Shown here in pieces: positions 9,805 through 19,581 of a stretch of DNA of 64,000 nt. The position numbers and the translations under genes were made by a program. This DNA is from Hyphomicrobiales bacterium (GTDB lineage Bacteria > Pseudomonadota > Alphaproteobacteria > Rhizobiales > Rhizobiaceae): positions 1 through 64,000 of the forward strand of contig UBYX01000005.1 of the NCBI GenBank assembly GCA_900469955.1, given 5' to 3'. Under the pieces are notes generated by a model, which saw nothing but the letters and a program-made list of their open reading frames with translations, had not been told where the DNA came from and searched no databases. Position 1 is the stretch's first letter; every line of letters begins with the position of its first letter.

Positions 9805-10847
9805 CCGCAGCACGCTCATTAAAAACCGCCGAAGAGCTGGTATCTGCTGGACTGATCGAACCGGAAAAACTTCCAGACATTCGGGCCGTGGCGGATCGTT
9901 ATGCCATCGCCCTGACGCCTACCATGGTTTCGCTGATCGACCGTACCGACCGGCAGGATCCGATCGCCCGGCAATTCGTGCCCGATCCGGCCGAACTGCT
10001 GACGACACCGGAAGAGCGTGCCGATCCGATCGGCGATCAGGCGCATAGCCCGATCAAGGGCATCGTGCATCGTTATCCCGACCGGGTACTCCTGAAGGCC
10101 GTGCACATCTGCCCGGTCTATTGCCGCTTCTGTTTTCGCCGCGAGATGGTCGGGCCTCAAGGCGACGGCACGCTGGCGCCAGAAGAGCTGTCGGCGGCGC
10201 TCGCCTATATCCGGGAGCATTCCGAGATCTGGGAAGTGATTCTCACCGGCGGAGATCCGCTGGTCCTTTCGCCGCGGCGGCTTTCCACGATCATGCAGGG
10301 GCTTGCCGATATCCCGCATGTGAAGATCGTCCGCTTCCATACGCGGGTTCCGGTGGTCGAGCCGGACCGTATCGACGTGACGATGATTGCGGCCCTGATG
10401 GAAAGCGGCAAAGTCGTCTATGTCGCGCTCCACGCCAACCATCCCCGCGAACTCACTGACACTGCCCGCGCCGCCTGCGCCCGCCTGATCGATGCCGGCT
10501 TTCCCATGGTCAGCCAGACCGTGCTGCTGAAGGGTGTCAACGATGATCCGGTCGTGCTCGGCGACCTGATGAAGGCTTTTGTCGAGACACGCATCAAGCC
10601 GTACTACTTGCATCACCCCGATCTGGCGCCCGGTACCAGCCATTTCCGGCTCGATATCGCCGAAGGCCAGAAGATCGTTTCGGCGCTGCGCGGCAATATT
10701 TCCGGGTTGTGCCAGCCGACTTATGTGCTGGACATTCCGGGCGGTCATGGCAAGGCCGTGATCGGAGAAAGCGCCGCACGCAATGAGGGTGGCTGCTATT
10801 CCGTCAACGATTTCCGTGGCGAGGAGCACAGATATCCTCCGAAGTGA
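9801..10847 (+). CDS. epmB: EF-P lysine 2,3-aminomutase (beta-lysylation protein)
   Basis: Radical SAM/PLP enzyme converting L-lysine to (R)-beta-lysine for EpmA. It has 348 residues from ATG 9801. The iron-sulfur motif CPVYCRFC (CxxxCxxC) has cysteines at 104, 108 and 111, followed by REMVG and the TGGDPL motif. The C-terminal CQPTYVLDIPGGHGK is characteristic of the aminomutase family. An upstream in-frame start at 9774 exists, but the ATGA overlap with epmA marks 9801 as the likely one. Confidence 0.92.
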   Translation: MTAARSLKTAEELVSAGLIEPEKLPDIRAVADRYAIALTPTMVSLIDRTDRQDPIARQFVPDPAELLTTPEERADPIGDQAHSPIKGIVHRYPDRVLLKAVHICPVYCRFCFRREMVGPQGDGTLAPEELSAALAYIREHSEIWEVILTGGDPLVLSPRRLSTIMQGLADIPHVKIVRFHTRVPVVEPDRIDVTMIAALMESGKVVYVALHANHPRELTDTARAACARLIDAGFPMVSQTVLLKGVNDDPVVLGDLMKAFVETRIKPYYLHHPDLAPGTSHFRLDIAEGQKIVSALRGNISGLCQPTYVLDIPGGHGKAVIGESAARNEGGCYSVNDFRGEEHRYPPK

Positions 10848-10894
10848 CGCGCGTTTGCCTTCACGCGACAGCTTTTGCCCGTGTTTTAGAGAGC

Positions 10895-10949
10895 CCACAC
10901 GAATGCAGAACCTCATTGAGTATGTATGTGTGGCTCCGCATTCGCGTGG
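10895..10949. repeat. Long imperfect inverted repeat
   Basis: Arms CCACACGAATGC and GCATTCGCGTGG (11 of 12 positions pair) enclose a 31-base loop, 48 bp after the epmB stop. It could be a transcript end structure or part of a rhizobial repeat family. There is no T-run. Confidence 0.4.
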
Positions 10950-11334
10950 CCTTCGGCATTCTCTCGGGACTTCCGGTCCCTACAGGTGATCACCTCGCCT
11001 CGCTGTGTGGCTGCATTTGCGGTCTCCTTTCGGGAAACCTTGCCACTTGGACGGCTCAACCGAACCCGGCCCGGCGGCCAGGGGGAGGCTTGATAGGAGG
11101 AAATCCGGTTGCCCGGTCTCCTTCCATGGCTTTCACCTCTTCCACCGTCTCCGCACGTTACGGATCCGATGAAAGCGCCGGCTCCCGCCTGCCCGCAAAC
11201 GTCTCGCGAAACACTCCGGCGACGGAAGCGGGGGAATTGTAGGCACGAAATGGGAGGGTGGGGATGATGATGCCGTTAAGTCGTTGGAGATGCTGAACAG
11301 GGGCGGTTAATTGTCCAAAGCCGGAAGGCGTGCC

Positions 11335-11520
11335 CCGCCATACCCCCTCTGTCCTGCCGGACATCTCCCCCCAGGAGAGGGCAATCGCATAGGGACGCAA
11401 GGCGGCGCGGCATTCCTAACCCTCCCCCCTGTGGGGAGGGTGGCCGGCAGGCGGGAGGGGTTTTGATACGGAGAAAGACCCCTGCCCAACCCCTCACAAG
11501 GGGGAGGGCTCCTCGCGCCG
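11335..11520. repeat. Cluster of GC-rich palindromic intergenic repeats
   Basis: Several C-runs face G-runs: ACCCTCCCC with GGGGAGGGT around 11420-11443, and CCCCTC with GAGGG-type arms around 11490-11510. There is also a segment reading CTCTGTCCTGCCGGACATCT followed by a C-run and AGGAGAGGG near 11347-11381. Segments of this last kind are common intergenic palindromes in Rhizobium and Agrobacterium genomes, as far as I recall. Function unknown; they support the taxonomic guess. Confidence 0.6.
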
Positions 11521-11552
11521 CCCTGACGTGGCCTCGCGGTCGAAGGGCAGGA

Positions 11553-13590
<2,038 letters not shown>

Positions 13591-13774
13591 GAATGCCGGC
13601 ATCAGAAACCTGGCGAGCGCCCATGTCAAGCCAAAGCTGGCGCTGCCGATGTTTTCAATTTTAGCGAATCCCGCAGCCTTAACTTCATGACGTTTCTTAC
13701 CGGAATTTTATGCTTTCCAACGTAGACAGTGTTCCCGGCGATGAACGCAAATTCCAGTCATTGGAGATGTCGAG

Positions 13775-14026
13775 ATGAACGAGACCATTCGCGAACTGCT
13801 GGCACGGGTCGGTGGCCTTCCGGTCGCAGTGACCGAACTTGAAGATGCTGCCGATCTTTATGCGGCGGGGCTTTCCTCCTTTGCCTCCGTGCAGCTGATG
13901 CTGGCTATCGAAGAGGCTTTCGACATCGAATTTCCCGACAGCCTCCTGAACCGCAAGTCCTTTGCCAGCATCTCGGCGATCGAACAGACGGTCGCCCAGA
14001 TCCTGAAAGCCCGCGAGGCCGCGTGA
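13775..14026 (+). CDS. Acyl/aminoacyl carrier protein
   Basis: An 83-residue four-helix carrier protein. Alignment by eye with AcpP puts the phosphopantetheine serine at residue 35 in AAGLSSFASVQLMLAIEEAFDI; the usual DSL is SSF here. It is the first gene of a compact operon with an acyl-CoA dehydrogenase, an amino acid:carrier protein ligase and a DUF1839 protein. It is most likely the ligase's substrate rather than the fatty acid synthesis ACP. A GGAG ribosome site lies upstream. Its stop shares one base with the next start (TGATG). Confidence 0.85.
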   Translation: MNETIRELLARVGGLPVAVTELEDAADLYAAGLSSFASVQLMLAIEEAFDIEFPDSLLNRKSFASISAIEQTVAQILKAREAA

Positions 14027-15207
14027 TGAGCCTTCCAGCCTTTGCCACCGACATGACGCTCGGTGCGCGCGCCCGCCGGGTGGCGGAGGTCGCGGCGGAA
14101 AATGCCGACCGCGTCGACCAGGAAGCCCGCTTCCCGGCGGAAGCGGTCGATGCCATGAAAGCCGAGCGTCTGCTCGGCATCCAGGTCCCCGTTTCGTTTG
14201 GCGGCGAAGGGGCTTCGATCCCTGAGATCGCCGAAGTCTGCACCATCCTGGGACAGGCATGCGCGGCAAGCGCCATGGTCTTCGCCATGCACCAGATCAA
14301 GGTGTCGAGCCTTGTCGAGCACGGCGGCGACAGCGAGTGGCATAGGGATTTCATGCGCGAGCTTTGCGCCCGCCAGCTTCTGGTCGCCTCCGCGACGACG
14401 GAAGGCGGCATCGGCGGCAACCTGCGCAATTCCATCTGCGCCATCGAGATCGACGGAAACATCTGCCGCCTGACGAAGGACGCAACCGTCATTTCCTACG
14501 GCGCCCATGCGGATGTCATCATGGTGACCTCCCGCGCCCATGCCGATGCGACACCGGGCGACCAGGTGATGACCGTTTTCAAGAAGAACCAGTACACGCT
14601 GGAAAAGACCGTGGATTGGGACACGCTCGGCATGCGGGGCACCTGCTCGGACGGCTTCATCTTCAAAGGCGAGGCGCCGGCCGCGCAGATCTTCCCGAAG
14701 CCTTTCGCCGAGATCGCGGCGCAGAGCATGCTCGCCTCCTCGCACCTCCTGTGGAGCGCGGTCTGGTATGGTATCGCAGCCGATGCGGTGCTGCGTGCGC
14801 AGGCCTTCGTGCGCGCCGCCGCCCGCAAGGCAAATGGTGCCCAGCCGCCCGGCGTCGTGCGCCTGGCGGAAGCGTCCAATCTTCTGCAGCTCCTGAAGGC
14901 CAACATTCTTTCCGGCCTGAAGGTCTACGCGGACGCCAAGGCGGACCTGGACCAGCTATCCTCCATGGCCTTCTCGATCGCCATGAACAACGTCAAGCTC
15001 GCTTCGTCCGAGACGATCCTCGTCATCATCAATCAGGCGATGATCATCTGCGGCATCATGGGCTACAAGAACGGTACGCCCTACAGCCTCGGCCGGCATC
15101 TGCGCGATGCCCATTCGGCCCAGCTGATGATTTCCAACGACCGCATTCTGGGCAACACGTCGACCATGCTGCTCGTACAGAAACCGGACACCAGCCTTCT
15201 CGGCTGA
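14026..15207 (+). CDS. Acyl-CoA dehydrogenase-like flavoprotein, non-canonical active site
   Basis: A 393-residue protein with the acyl-CoA dehydrogenase fold: helical N domain, beta domain (ATTEGGIGGNLRNS, KDATVISYGAHADVIMV), helical C domain ending HLRDAHSAQLMISNDRILGNTSTMLL. The usual catalytic glutamate in the GY..E(Y/F)P segment is not visible (GYKNGTPYS), nor is one obvious at the isovaleryl/long-chain position. Given its place between a carrier protein and an aminoacyl ligase, it may oxidise an aminoacyl group held on the carrier, as prolyl-carrier dehydrogenases do; this is inference. Start ATG 14026; GTG 14023 is an alternative. Confidence 0.8.
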   Translation: MSLPAFATDMTLGARARRVAEVAAENADRVDQEARFPAEAVDAMKAERLLGIQVPVSFGGEGASIPEIAEVCTILGQACAASAMVFAMHQIKVSSLVEHGGDSEWHRDFMRELCARQLLVASATTEGGIGGNLRNSICAIEIDGNICRLTKDATVISYGAHADVIMVTSRAHADATPGDQVMTVFKKNQYTLEKTVDWDTLGMRGTCSDGFIFKGEAPAAQIFPKPFAEIAAQSMLASSHLLWSAVWYGIAADAVLRAQAFVRAAARKANGAQPPGVVRLAEASNLLQLLKANILSGLKVYADAKADLDQLSSMAFSIAMNNVKLASSETILVIINQAMIICGIMGYKNGTPYSLGRHLRDAHSAQLMISNDRILGNTSTMLLVQKPDTSLLG

Positions 15208-15257
15208 CGCCCACCCGTCAATGATTGCCCGTCAAATGAATTGAATGAGGTGAAGCC

Positions 15258-16169
15258 ATGGATATGCAAGTTTCCTTTCTCGACCGCCTGTTCGATGCAG
15301 GCCTTCTGATCGACACCGGCGTCGACGGGCTTTATGGCCGCAGCGGCCAGTTCGAAGACGTGATTGCCGCCTTCGAGCGCCTGATCGACAGGATAGGCGG
15401 CGCCGACAGCGCGGAAGCCATGCGCTTTCCGCCCGGCATGAACCGCGCCTTCTTCGAACAGAGCGGCTACATGAAGAGCTTCCCTCAGCTCGCCGGCACC
15501 GTGCATTCCTTCTGTGGCAACGAGCTCGATCATATGAGCCTGTTGAAATGCATGGAAGTGGGCGATGAGGACTGGACGAAGGGTCAGGAAGCGACCGACA
15601 TCGTATTGACGCCGGCGGCCTGCTACCCGCTCTACCCGACCGTTGCCCGCCGCGGCAAGCTGCCGAAGTCAGGCGCACTCTACGACCTGCAGAGCTATTG
15701 CTTCCGCCATGAGCCCTCCAAGGATCCGGCCCGCCAGCAGCTCTTCCGCATGCGCGAATATGTCTGCATGGGCACCGAAAGCCATGTGACGGATTTCCGC
15801 CAGCGCTGGATGGATCGCGGCGTCGAGATGATGAAATCGGTCGGTCTCGACGTGACGATCGACATCGCCAACGACCCGTTCTTCGGCCGCGCCGGCAAGA
15901 TGCTGGTCAACAACCAGCGCGACCAGAACCTGAAGTTCGAGCTTCTGATCCCGATCACCTCGGTTGCCAAGCCGACCGCGTGCATGAGCTTCAACTATCA
16001 TCAGGATAGCTTCGGCCTGAAATGGGGCCTGAACCTGGAGGACGGCAGCGTCGCTCATACGGCCTGCGTCGGTTTCGGCCTCGAGCGCATCGCGCTGGCG
16101 CTGTTCCACACCCACGGGCTCGACGTGAAAACATGGCCGGACAACGTCCGCGCCACCCTTTGGGGCTGA
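15258..16169 (+). CDS. Amino acid:[carrier protein] ligase (SerRS-like, class II aaRS homologue)
   Basis: A 303-residue homologue of the catalytic domain of atypical (archaeal-type) seryl-tRNA synthetase, without a tRNA-binding domain. Family members studied in Bradyrhizobium and Agrobacterium activate small amino acids such as glycine or alanine and load them on a carrier protein's phosphopantetheine arm. The zinc triad seems present: Cys122 (AACYPLYP), Glu167 (FRMREYV) and Cys270 ([15 protein letters not shown]), spaced as in the family. Class II motif 3 is GFGLERIAL. The partner carrier protein is encoded two genes upstream. The final acceptor of the amino acid is unknown. Confidence 0.92.
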   Translation: MDMQVSFLDRLFDAGLLIDTGVDGLYGRSGQFEDVIAAFERLIDRIGGADSAEAMRFPPGMNRAFFEQSGYMKSFPQLAGTVHSFCGNELDHMSLLKCMEVGDEDWTKGQEATDIVLTPAACYPLYPTVARRGKLPKSGALYDLQSYCFRHEPSKDPARQQLFRMREYVCMGTESHVTDFRQRWMDRGVEMMKSVGLDVTIDIANDPFFGRAGKMLVNNQRDQNLKFELLIPITSVAKPTACMSFNYHQDSFGLKWGLNLEDGSVAHTACVGFGLERIALALFHTHGLDVKTWPDNVRATLWG

Positions 16170-16171
16170 AG

Positions 16172-17155
16172 ATGACGGCGGTGCTGCCTGCTCTTGATCC
16201 GGCCAGCTACAGGCCGCACTCGCTGCATTCGGCGGAGCGGATCTGGCCGGAGACCAATTGTTACGTGGATCTCTGGATCGAGGTGCTTTCGGCGCAGGGC
16301 CTTCAGCCGGAAGCCATGCTCGGCTTCACGCTGACCCAGGATTTCGAGGGCGACCAGTTCACCTTCTTCAAGGTGCCGCTGGAGGACCTCGAGGCGCTCT
16401 ACGGCATCCGCGTCACGGAACTGGCGATCTTCGACAGGCCGGAACGGCATGTGCTCGAGCAGATTGGCCGCGGCCGGCTGACGCTTCTGGAACTCGACAG
16501 CTATTACCTGCCCGATACCCGCGGCGTCACCTATCGCCAGGAGCACGGCAAGACGACCGTGGCCGTCAACCGGCTCGATCTGGAGAAGCGCGAGCTGGAC
16601 TATTTTCACAACGGCGGTTTCTTTCATTTGTCCGGCGACGACTTTGACGGCCTGTTTCAGATGAACGCGGCCCCGGAGGCGTTGCCCTTCCTGCCTTATA
16701 CCGAATTCGCAAAATTTCCGGCGGCTTATCCGGCCGTCCGAGACATGCGCGAGACGGCATGGAAACTGCTGCGGCACCATTTCGCCAGGCGGCCGGAGCA
16801 AAATCCGGTCCGGGCTTTCGCTGAGGTCTTCCCGACCCAGGTGGAGCGCCTGGCCGAACGCGATTTCAGTTTCTTCCACAAATATGCCTTCAACACGCTG
16901 AGGCAGGTCGGCGCCAATTTCGAACTTCTGGCAAGCCATCTCGACTGGCTGAACAGCAAGGGTTTTGCGCAGGCTGAAAAACATGCCTTGAGAATTGCGG
17001 AAGTTGCAAAGTCGACGCAGTTCCAGCTTGCCCGTGCCGTCACCCGCAAGAAGTTCGAGCCGCTTGTGAACGCGCTCGATCCGGCCGTCGAGGCCTGGGA
17101 CCTGCTGGTGGCAGAGCTGACCATGACATTGGCCCAGACGCGCGAGGCCGCGTGA
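16172..17155 (+). CDS. DUF1839 family protein
   Basis: A 327-residue protein of unknown function, starting at ATG 16172 two bases after the ligase stop; the frame is open further upstream but only through the ligase gene. Notable stretches include PETNCYVDLWIEVL near the start and LLELDSYYLPDT, resembling a cysteine-peptidase-like or acyltransferase-like fold (the NCYVD segment recalls a papain-like Cys), but I cannot prove a reaction. The family co-occurs with amino acid:carrier protein ligases. It could transfer the aminoacyl group onward from the carrier. The stop overlaps the next gene's GTG start (GTGA). Confidence 0.8.
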   Translation: MTAVLPALDPASYRPHSLHSAERIWPETNCYVDLWIEVLSAQGLQPEAMLGFTLTQDFEGDQFTFFKVPLEDLEALYGIRVTELAIFDRPERHVLEQIGRGRLTLLELDSYYLPDTRGVTYRQEHGKTTVAVNRLDLEKRELDYFHNGGFFHLSGDDFDGLFQMNAAPEALPFLPYTEFAKFPAAYPAVRDMRETAWKLLRHHFARRPEQNPVRAFAEVFPTQVERLAERDFSFFHKYAFNTLRQVGANFELLASHLDWLNSKGFAQAEKHALRIAEVAKSTQFQLARAVTRKKFEPLVNALDPAVEAWDLLVAELTMTLAQTREAA

Positions 17156-19581
17156 GCGTACTTTCGTCGATCGGCGCCACGACCAGTCTTCTTTCGGATG
17201 GCTGGTCATTGCTTTTGACGGAGCGCGGCGCCTATGCGCTTCCAGGCGATCTGCCGCCTGACGTTGACGATGTTCCGGCAATCGTGCCGGGCACGGTGAC
17301 CGCCGCTCTGGAGGCGGCCGGCCGCTTCGACCGCGAGAAGCCCGAGCCGCTGATCGACAGCGATGCCTGGTATCGCCGATCGCTTGCCGGCGAGGCGCCG
17401 GGACCGGTAATCCTGCGCTTCGACGGGCTCGCCACGATCGGGGAAGTTTATCTCGATGATCGGCTGGTCCTCTCGTTCGACAGCATGTTCGAAACCCATG
17501 ACGTGCCGATAACACTTACCGGCAATGAGACCCTGTCGGTCTGTTTTCGTGCCCTGAAACCGCATCTGGAGAAAACAGGCCCCCGCGCCCGCTGGCGCCA
17601 GAGGCTCATGAACAGTCAGGGCCTCCGGCTTGTTCGCACCACTCCACTGGGCTTCATGCCGGGCTGGTGCCCCGAAATCCATGCCGTCGGTCCATGGCGA
17701 CCGGTATCGTTGGTGAGGCCAGGCGAAAATCGCATCTTCGACCTTTCCATCTCCACGGCGTTCGTCGACCACGAAGGCGGCATCCTCACGGTGGCCTTTT
17801 CCTACGAGGGTCCAGCGCGCGATCTCCACCTGATCTGCAACGGCCACGAGACTGCGTTTTCATTCACCGACGGAAGATATTCGGCCGAACTTCGTCTACC
17901 CGACGCAAAGCCCTGGTGGCCGCACACGCATGGCGAGCCGGCGCTTTATGACGTGACCCTCTGGATCGATGGCAAAACGACCCTTCTTGCCCGCACCGGC
18001 TTCCGCAGTGTGGTCGTCGACCGCGGCGTCGATGGCAATGACTTCGCAGTCCTCGTCAACGGGGAGAAGATCTTCTGCCGAGGAGCCGTCTGGACCACCG
18101 CCGATATCGTGAGACTGCCGGGCGACCGCGCGGCCTATGAGCCATGGCTGAGGCTCGCGAAAGACGCGGGCATGAACATGATCCGCATTCCAGGTGTGGC
18201 GACCTACGAGAGCCCGGAATTCTTCGCACTTTGCGACGAACTCGGCCTTCTGGTCTGGCAGGACTTCATGTTCGCCAATTTCGACTATCCCGCGGCCGAT
18301 CCGGATCTCGTGATTCACGTGAAAAAGGAAATCTCCCGGTTCCTATCCGCGACCCAGGCGTCTCCATCGCTGGCTATCCTCTGCGGAGGCAGCGAAGTCC
18401 ATCAGCAGGGAGCCATGCTCGGTCTGCCGGAGCGCATCTGGAAAGGGGCGTTCTGCGAGGAGATTCTCGCAGATCTCGCCGCCAGATACAGGCCGGACCT
18501 GCCCTATGTGGTCAACTCCCCCTCCGGCGGCGCCTTGCCCTTCTATCCGAATGCCGGCGTTGCGCATTATTACGGCGTCGGCGCCTACAAGCGCCCTATA
18601 GAGGATGCGAGGCGGGCGAATGTGCGCTTCGCCGCCGAATGCCTCGCCTTTTCGAATCTTTCCGGAACCGAGACGTTGGCCGGCGGTAAGGCCGGCATTC
18701 CTCGCGATGGGGGCGCCGACTGGGATTTCGAAGACGTGCGCGACCACTATCTCGGCGATCTTTACGGCGTGAACCCGCAGGAGCTGCGGCAGAATGACTT
18801 TGACCGCTATCTCATGCTTTCCCGGGTCGTCACCGGGGAGGTGATGGAAGCGACTTTTTCCGAATGGCGACGGCCGGGCTCCACCTGTAACGGCGCATTG
18901 GTATTTACCTTTCAGGACGTGATGCCAGGTCCTGGATGGGGCGTTGTCGCCGCCGATGGTCTGCCGAAGCCGGCTTGGTACGCGTTGAAACGGTCGTTTC
19001 GGCCGGTTCAGGTCGTCTTCGCCGACGAAGGTACAAACGGGCTCGACGCTCACCTCTTGAACGAGACGTCAGGCAGCTTACCCGTAAGTCTGGAGATTAC
19101 CTGCTTGCGGGATGGCAAGCTTTCCGTGGTTTCCGGTCGCCGCGAACTGACCCTGTCTGCTCGCGGCAGGGAAAGCCTGGCCTGCACCGATCTCTTCGGC
19201 GCCTTCTTCGACACCAGCTATGCCTATCGCTTCGGACCACCTTCCCATGATGTGACCGTGGCACGACTGAGGCATGGCGAAACCGGTGTTGTCCTTGCCG
19301 AAGCCTTCCATTTTCCGCTCGGGCGCCCGGCGGCGCTTCATGACGCCGAGATAAGTACGGCACTGGTCGAGGATTCCTCCGGATTCTGGCTGGAACTCGA
19401 GACCGATCTTTTCGCGCAGTCAGTGAATCTGGATGCCCGCGGCTACCTGGGGGCCGACAACTGGTTCCATCTGGCTCCGGGCGAAAAGAAACGCGTGTGG
19501 CTTGTTGCCCAAACCAATGCAGTCGATCGGCCGGGCGGCGTTGTCCGCTCACTCGGCAGCCGCCGCTCCATACATTTCTGA
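17152..19581 (+). CDS. Glycoside hydrolase family 2 protein (beta-mannosidase-like)
   Basis: An 809-residue enzyme with the GH2 layout: N-terminal jelly-roll (about 20-170), immunoglobulin-like domain, then a TIM barrel from about residue 300. Likely catalytic glutamates are Glu415 in LCGGSEVHQQ (acid/base) and Glu496 in FAAECLAFS (nucleophile), which match beta-mannosidase-type positions. No signal peptide is visible, so it probably acts in the cytoplasm. Its GTG start overlaps the DUF1839 stop by four bases, tying it to the carrier-protein operon. The last 33 bases overlap the 3' end of the opposite-strand hydrolase gene. Natural glycan unknown. Confidence 0.82.
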   Translation: MSVLSSIGATTSLLSDGWSLLLTERGAYALPGDLPPDVDDVPAIVPGTVTAALEAAGRFDREKPEPLIDSDAWYRRSLAGEAPGPVILRFDGLATIGEVYLDDRLVLSFDSMFETHDVPITLTGNETLSVCFRALKPHLEKTGPRARWRQRLMNSQGLRLVRTTPLGFMPGWCPEIHAVGPWRPVSLVRPGENRIFDLSISTAFVDHEGGILTVAFSYEGPARDLHLICNGHETAFSFTDGRYSAELRLPDAKPWWPHTHGEPALYDVTLWIDGKTTLLARTGFRSVVVDRGVDGNDFAVLVNGEKIFCRGAVWTTADIVRLPGDRAAYEPWLRLAKDAGMNMIRIPGVATYESPEFFALCDELGLLVWQDFMFANFDYPAADPDLVIHVKKEISRFLSATQASPSLAILCGGSEVHQQGAMLGLPERIWKGAFCEEILADLAARYRPDLPYVVNSPSGGALPFYPNAGVAHYYGVGAYKRPIEDARRANVRFAAECLAFSNLSGTETLAGGKAGIPRDGGADWDFEDVRDHYLGDLYGVNPQELRQNDFDRYLMLSRVVTGEVMEATFSEWRRPGSTCNGALVFTFQDVMPGPGWGVVAADGLPKPAWYALKRSFRPVQVVFADEGTNGLDAHLLNETSGSLPVSLEITCLRDGKLSVVSGRRELTLSARGRESLACTDLFGAFFDTSYAYRFGPPSHDVTVARLRHGETGVVLAEAFHFPLGRPAALHDAEISTALVEDSSGFWLELETDLFAQSVNLDARGYLGADNWFHLAPGEKKRVWLVAQTNAVDRPGGVVRSLGSRRSIHF

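Larger units (their letters stand above)
10848..11552. other. 705-bp intergenic region with palindromic repeats
   Basis: No credible coding sequence is seen between epmB and the 3' end of thiC. Short open frames here have no ribosome site and no family resemblance. The left part carries a long hairpin (10895-10949); the right part (about 11335-11520) carries several GC-rich palindromic elements. No clear intrinsic terminator for either flanking gene was found. Confidence 0.6.

Noticed and set aside
11335..11520. CRISPR array
   Set aside because: The repeats are unevenly spaced palindromes of different sequence with no regular spacers and no cas gene nearby.
16055..17515. Long minus-strand open frame across the DUF1839 gene and the start of GH2
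   Set aside because: It spans two well-supported plus-strand genes and has no recognisable domain.
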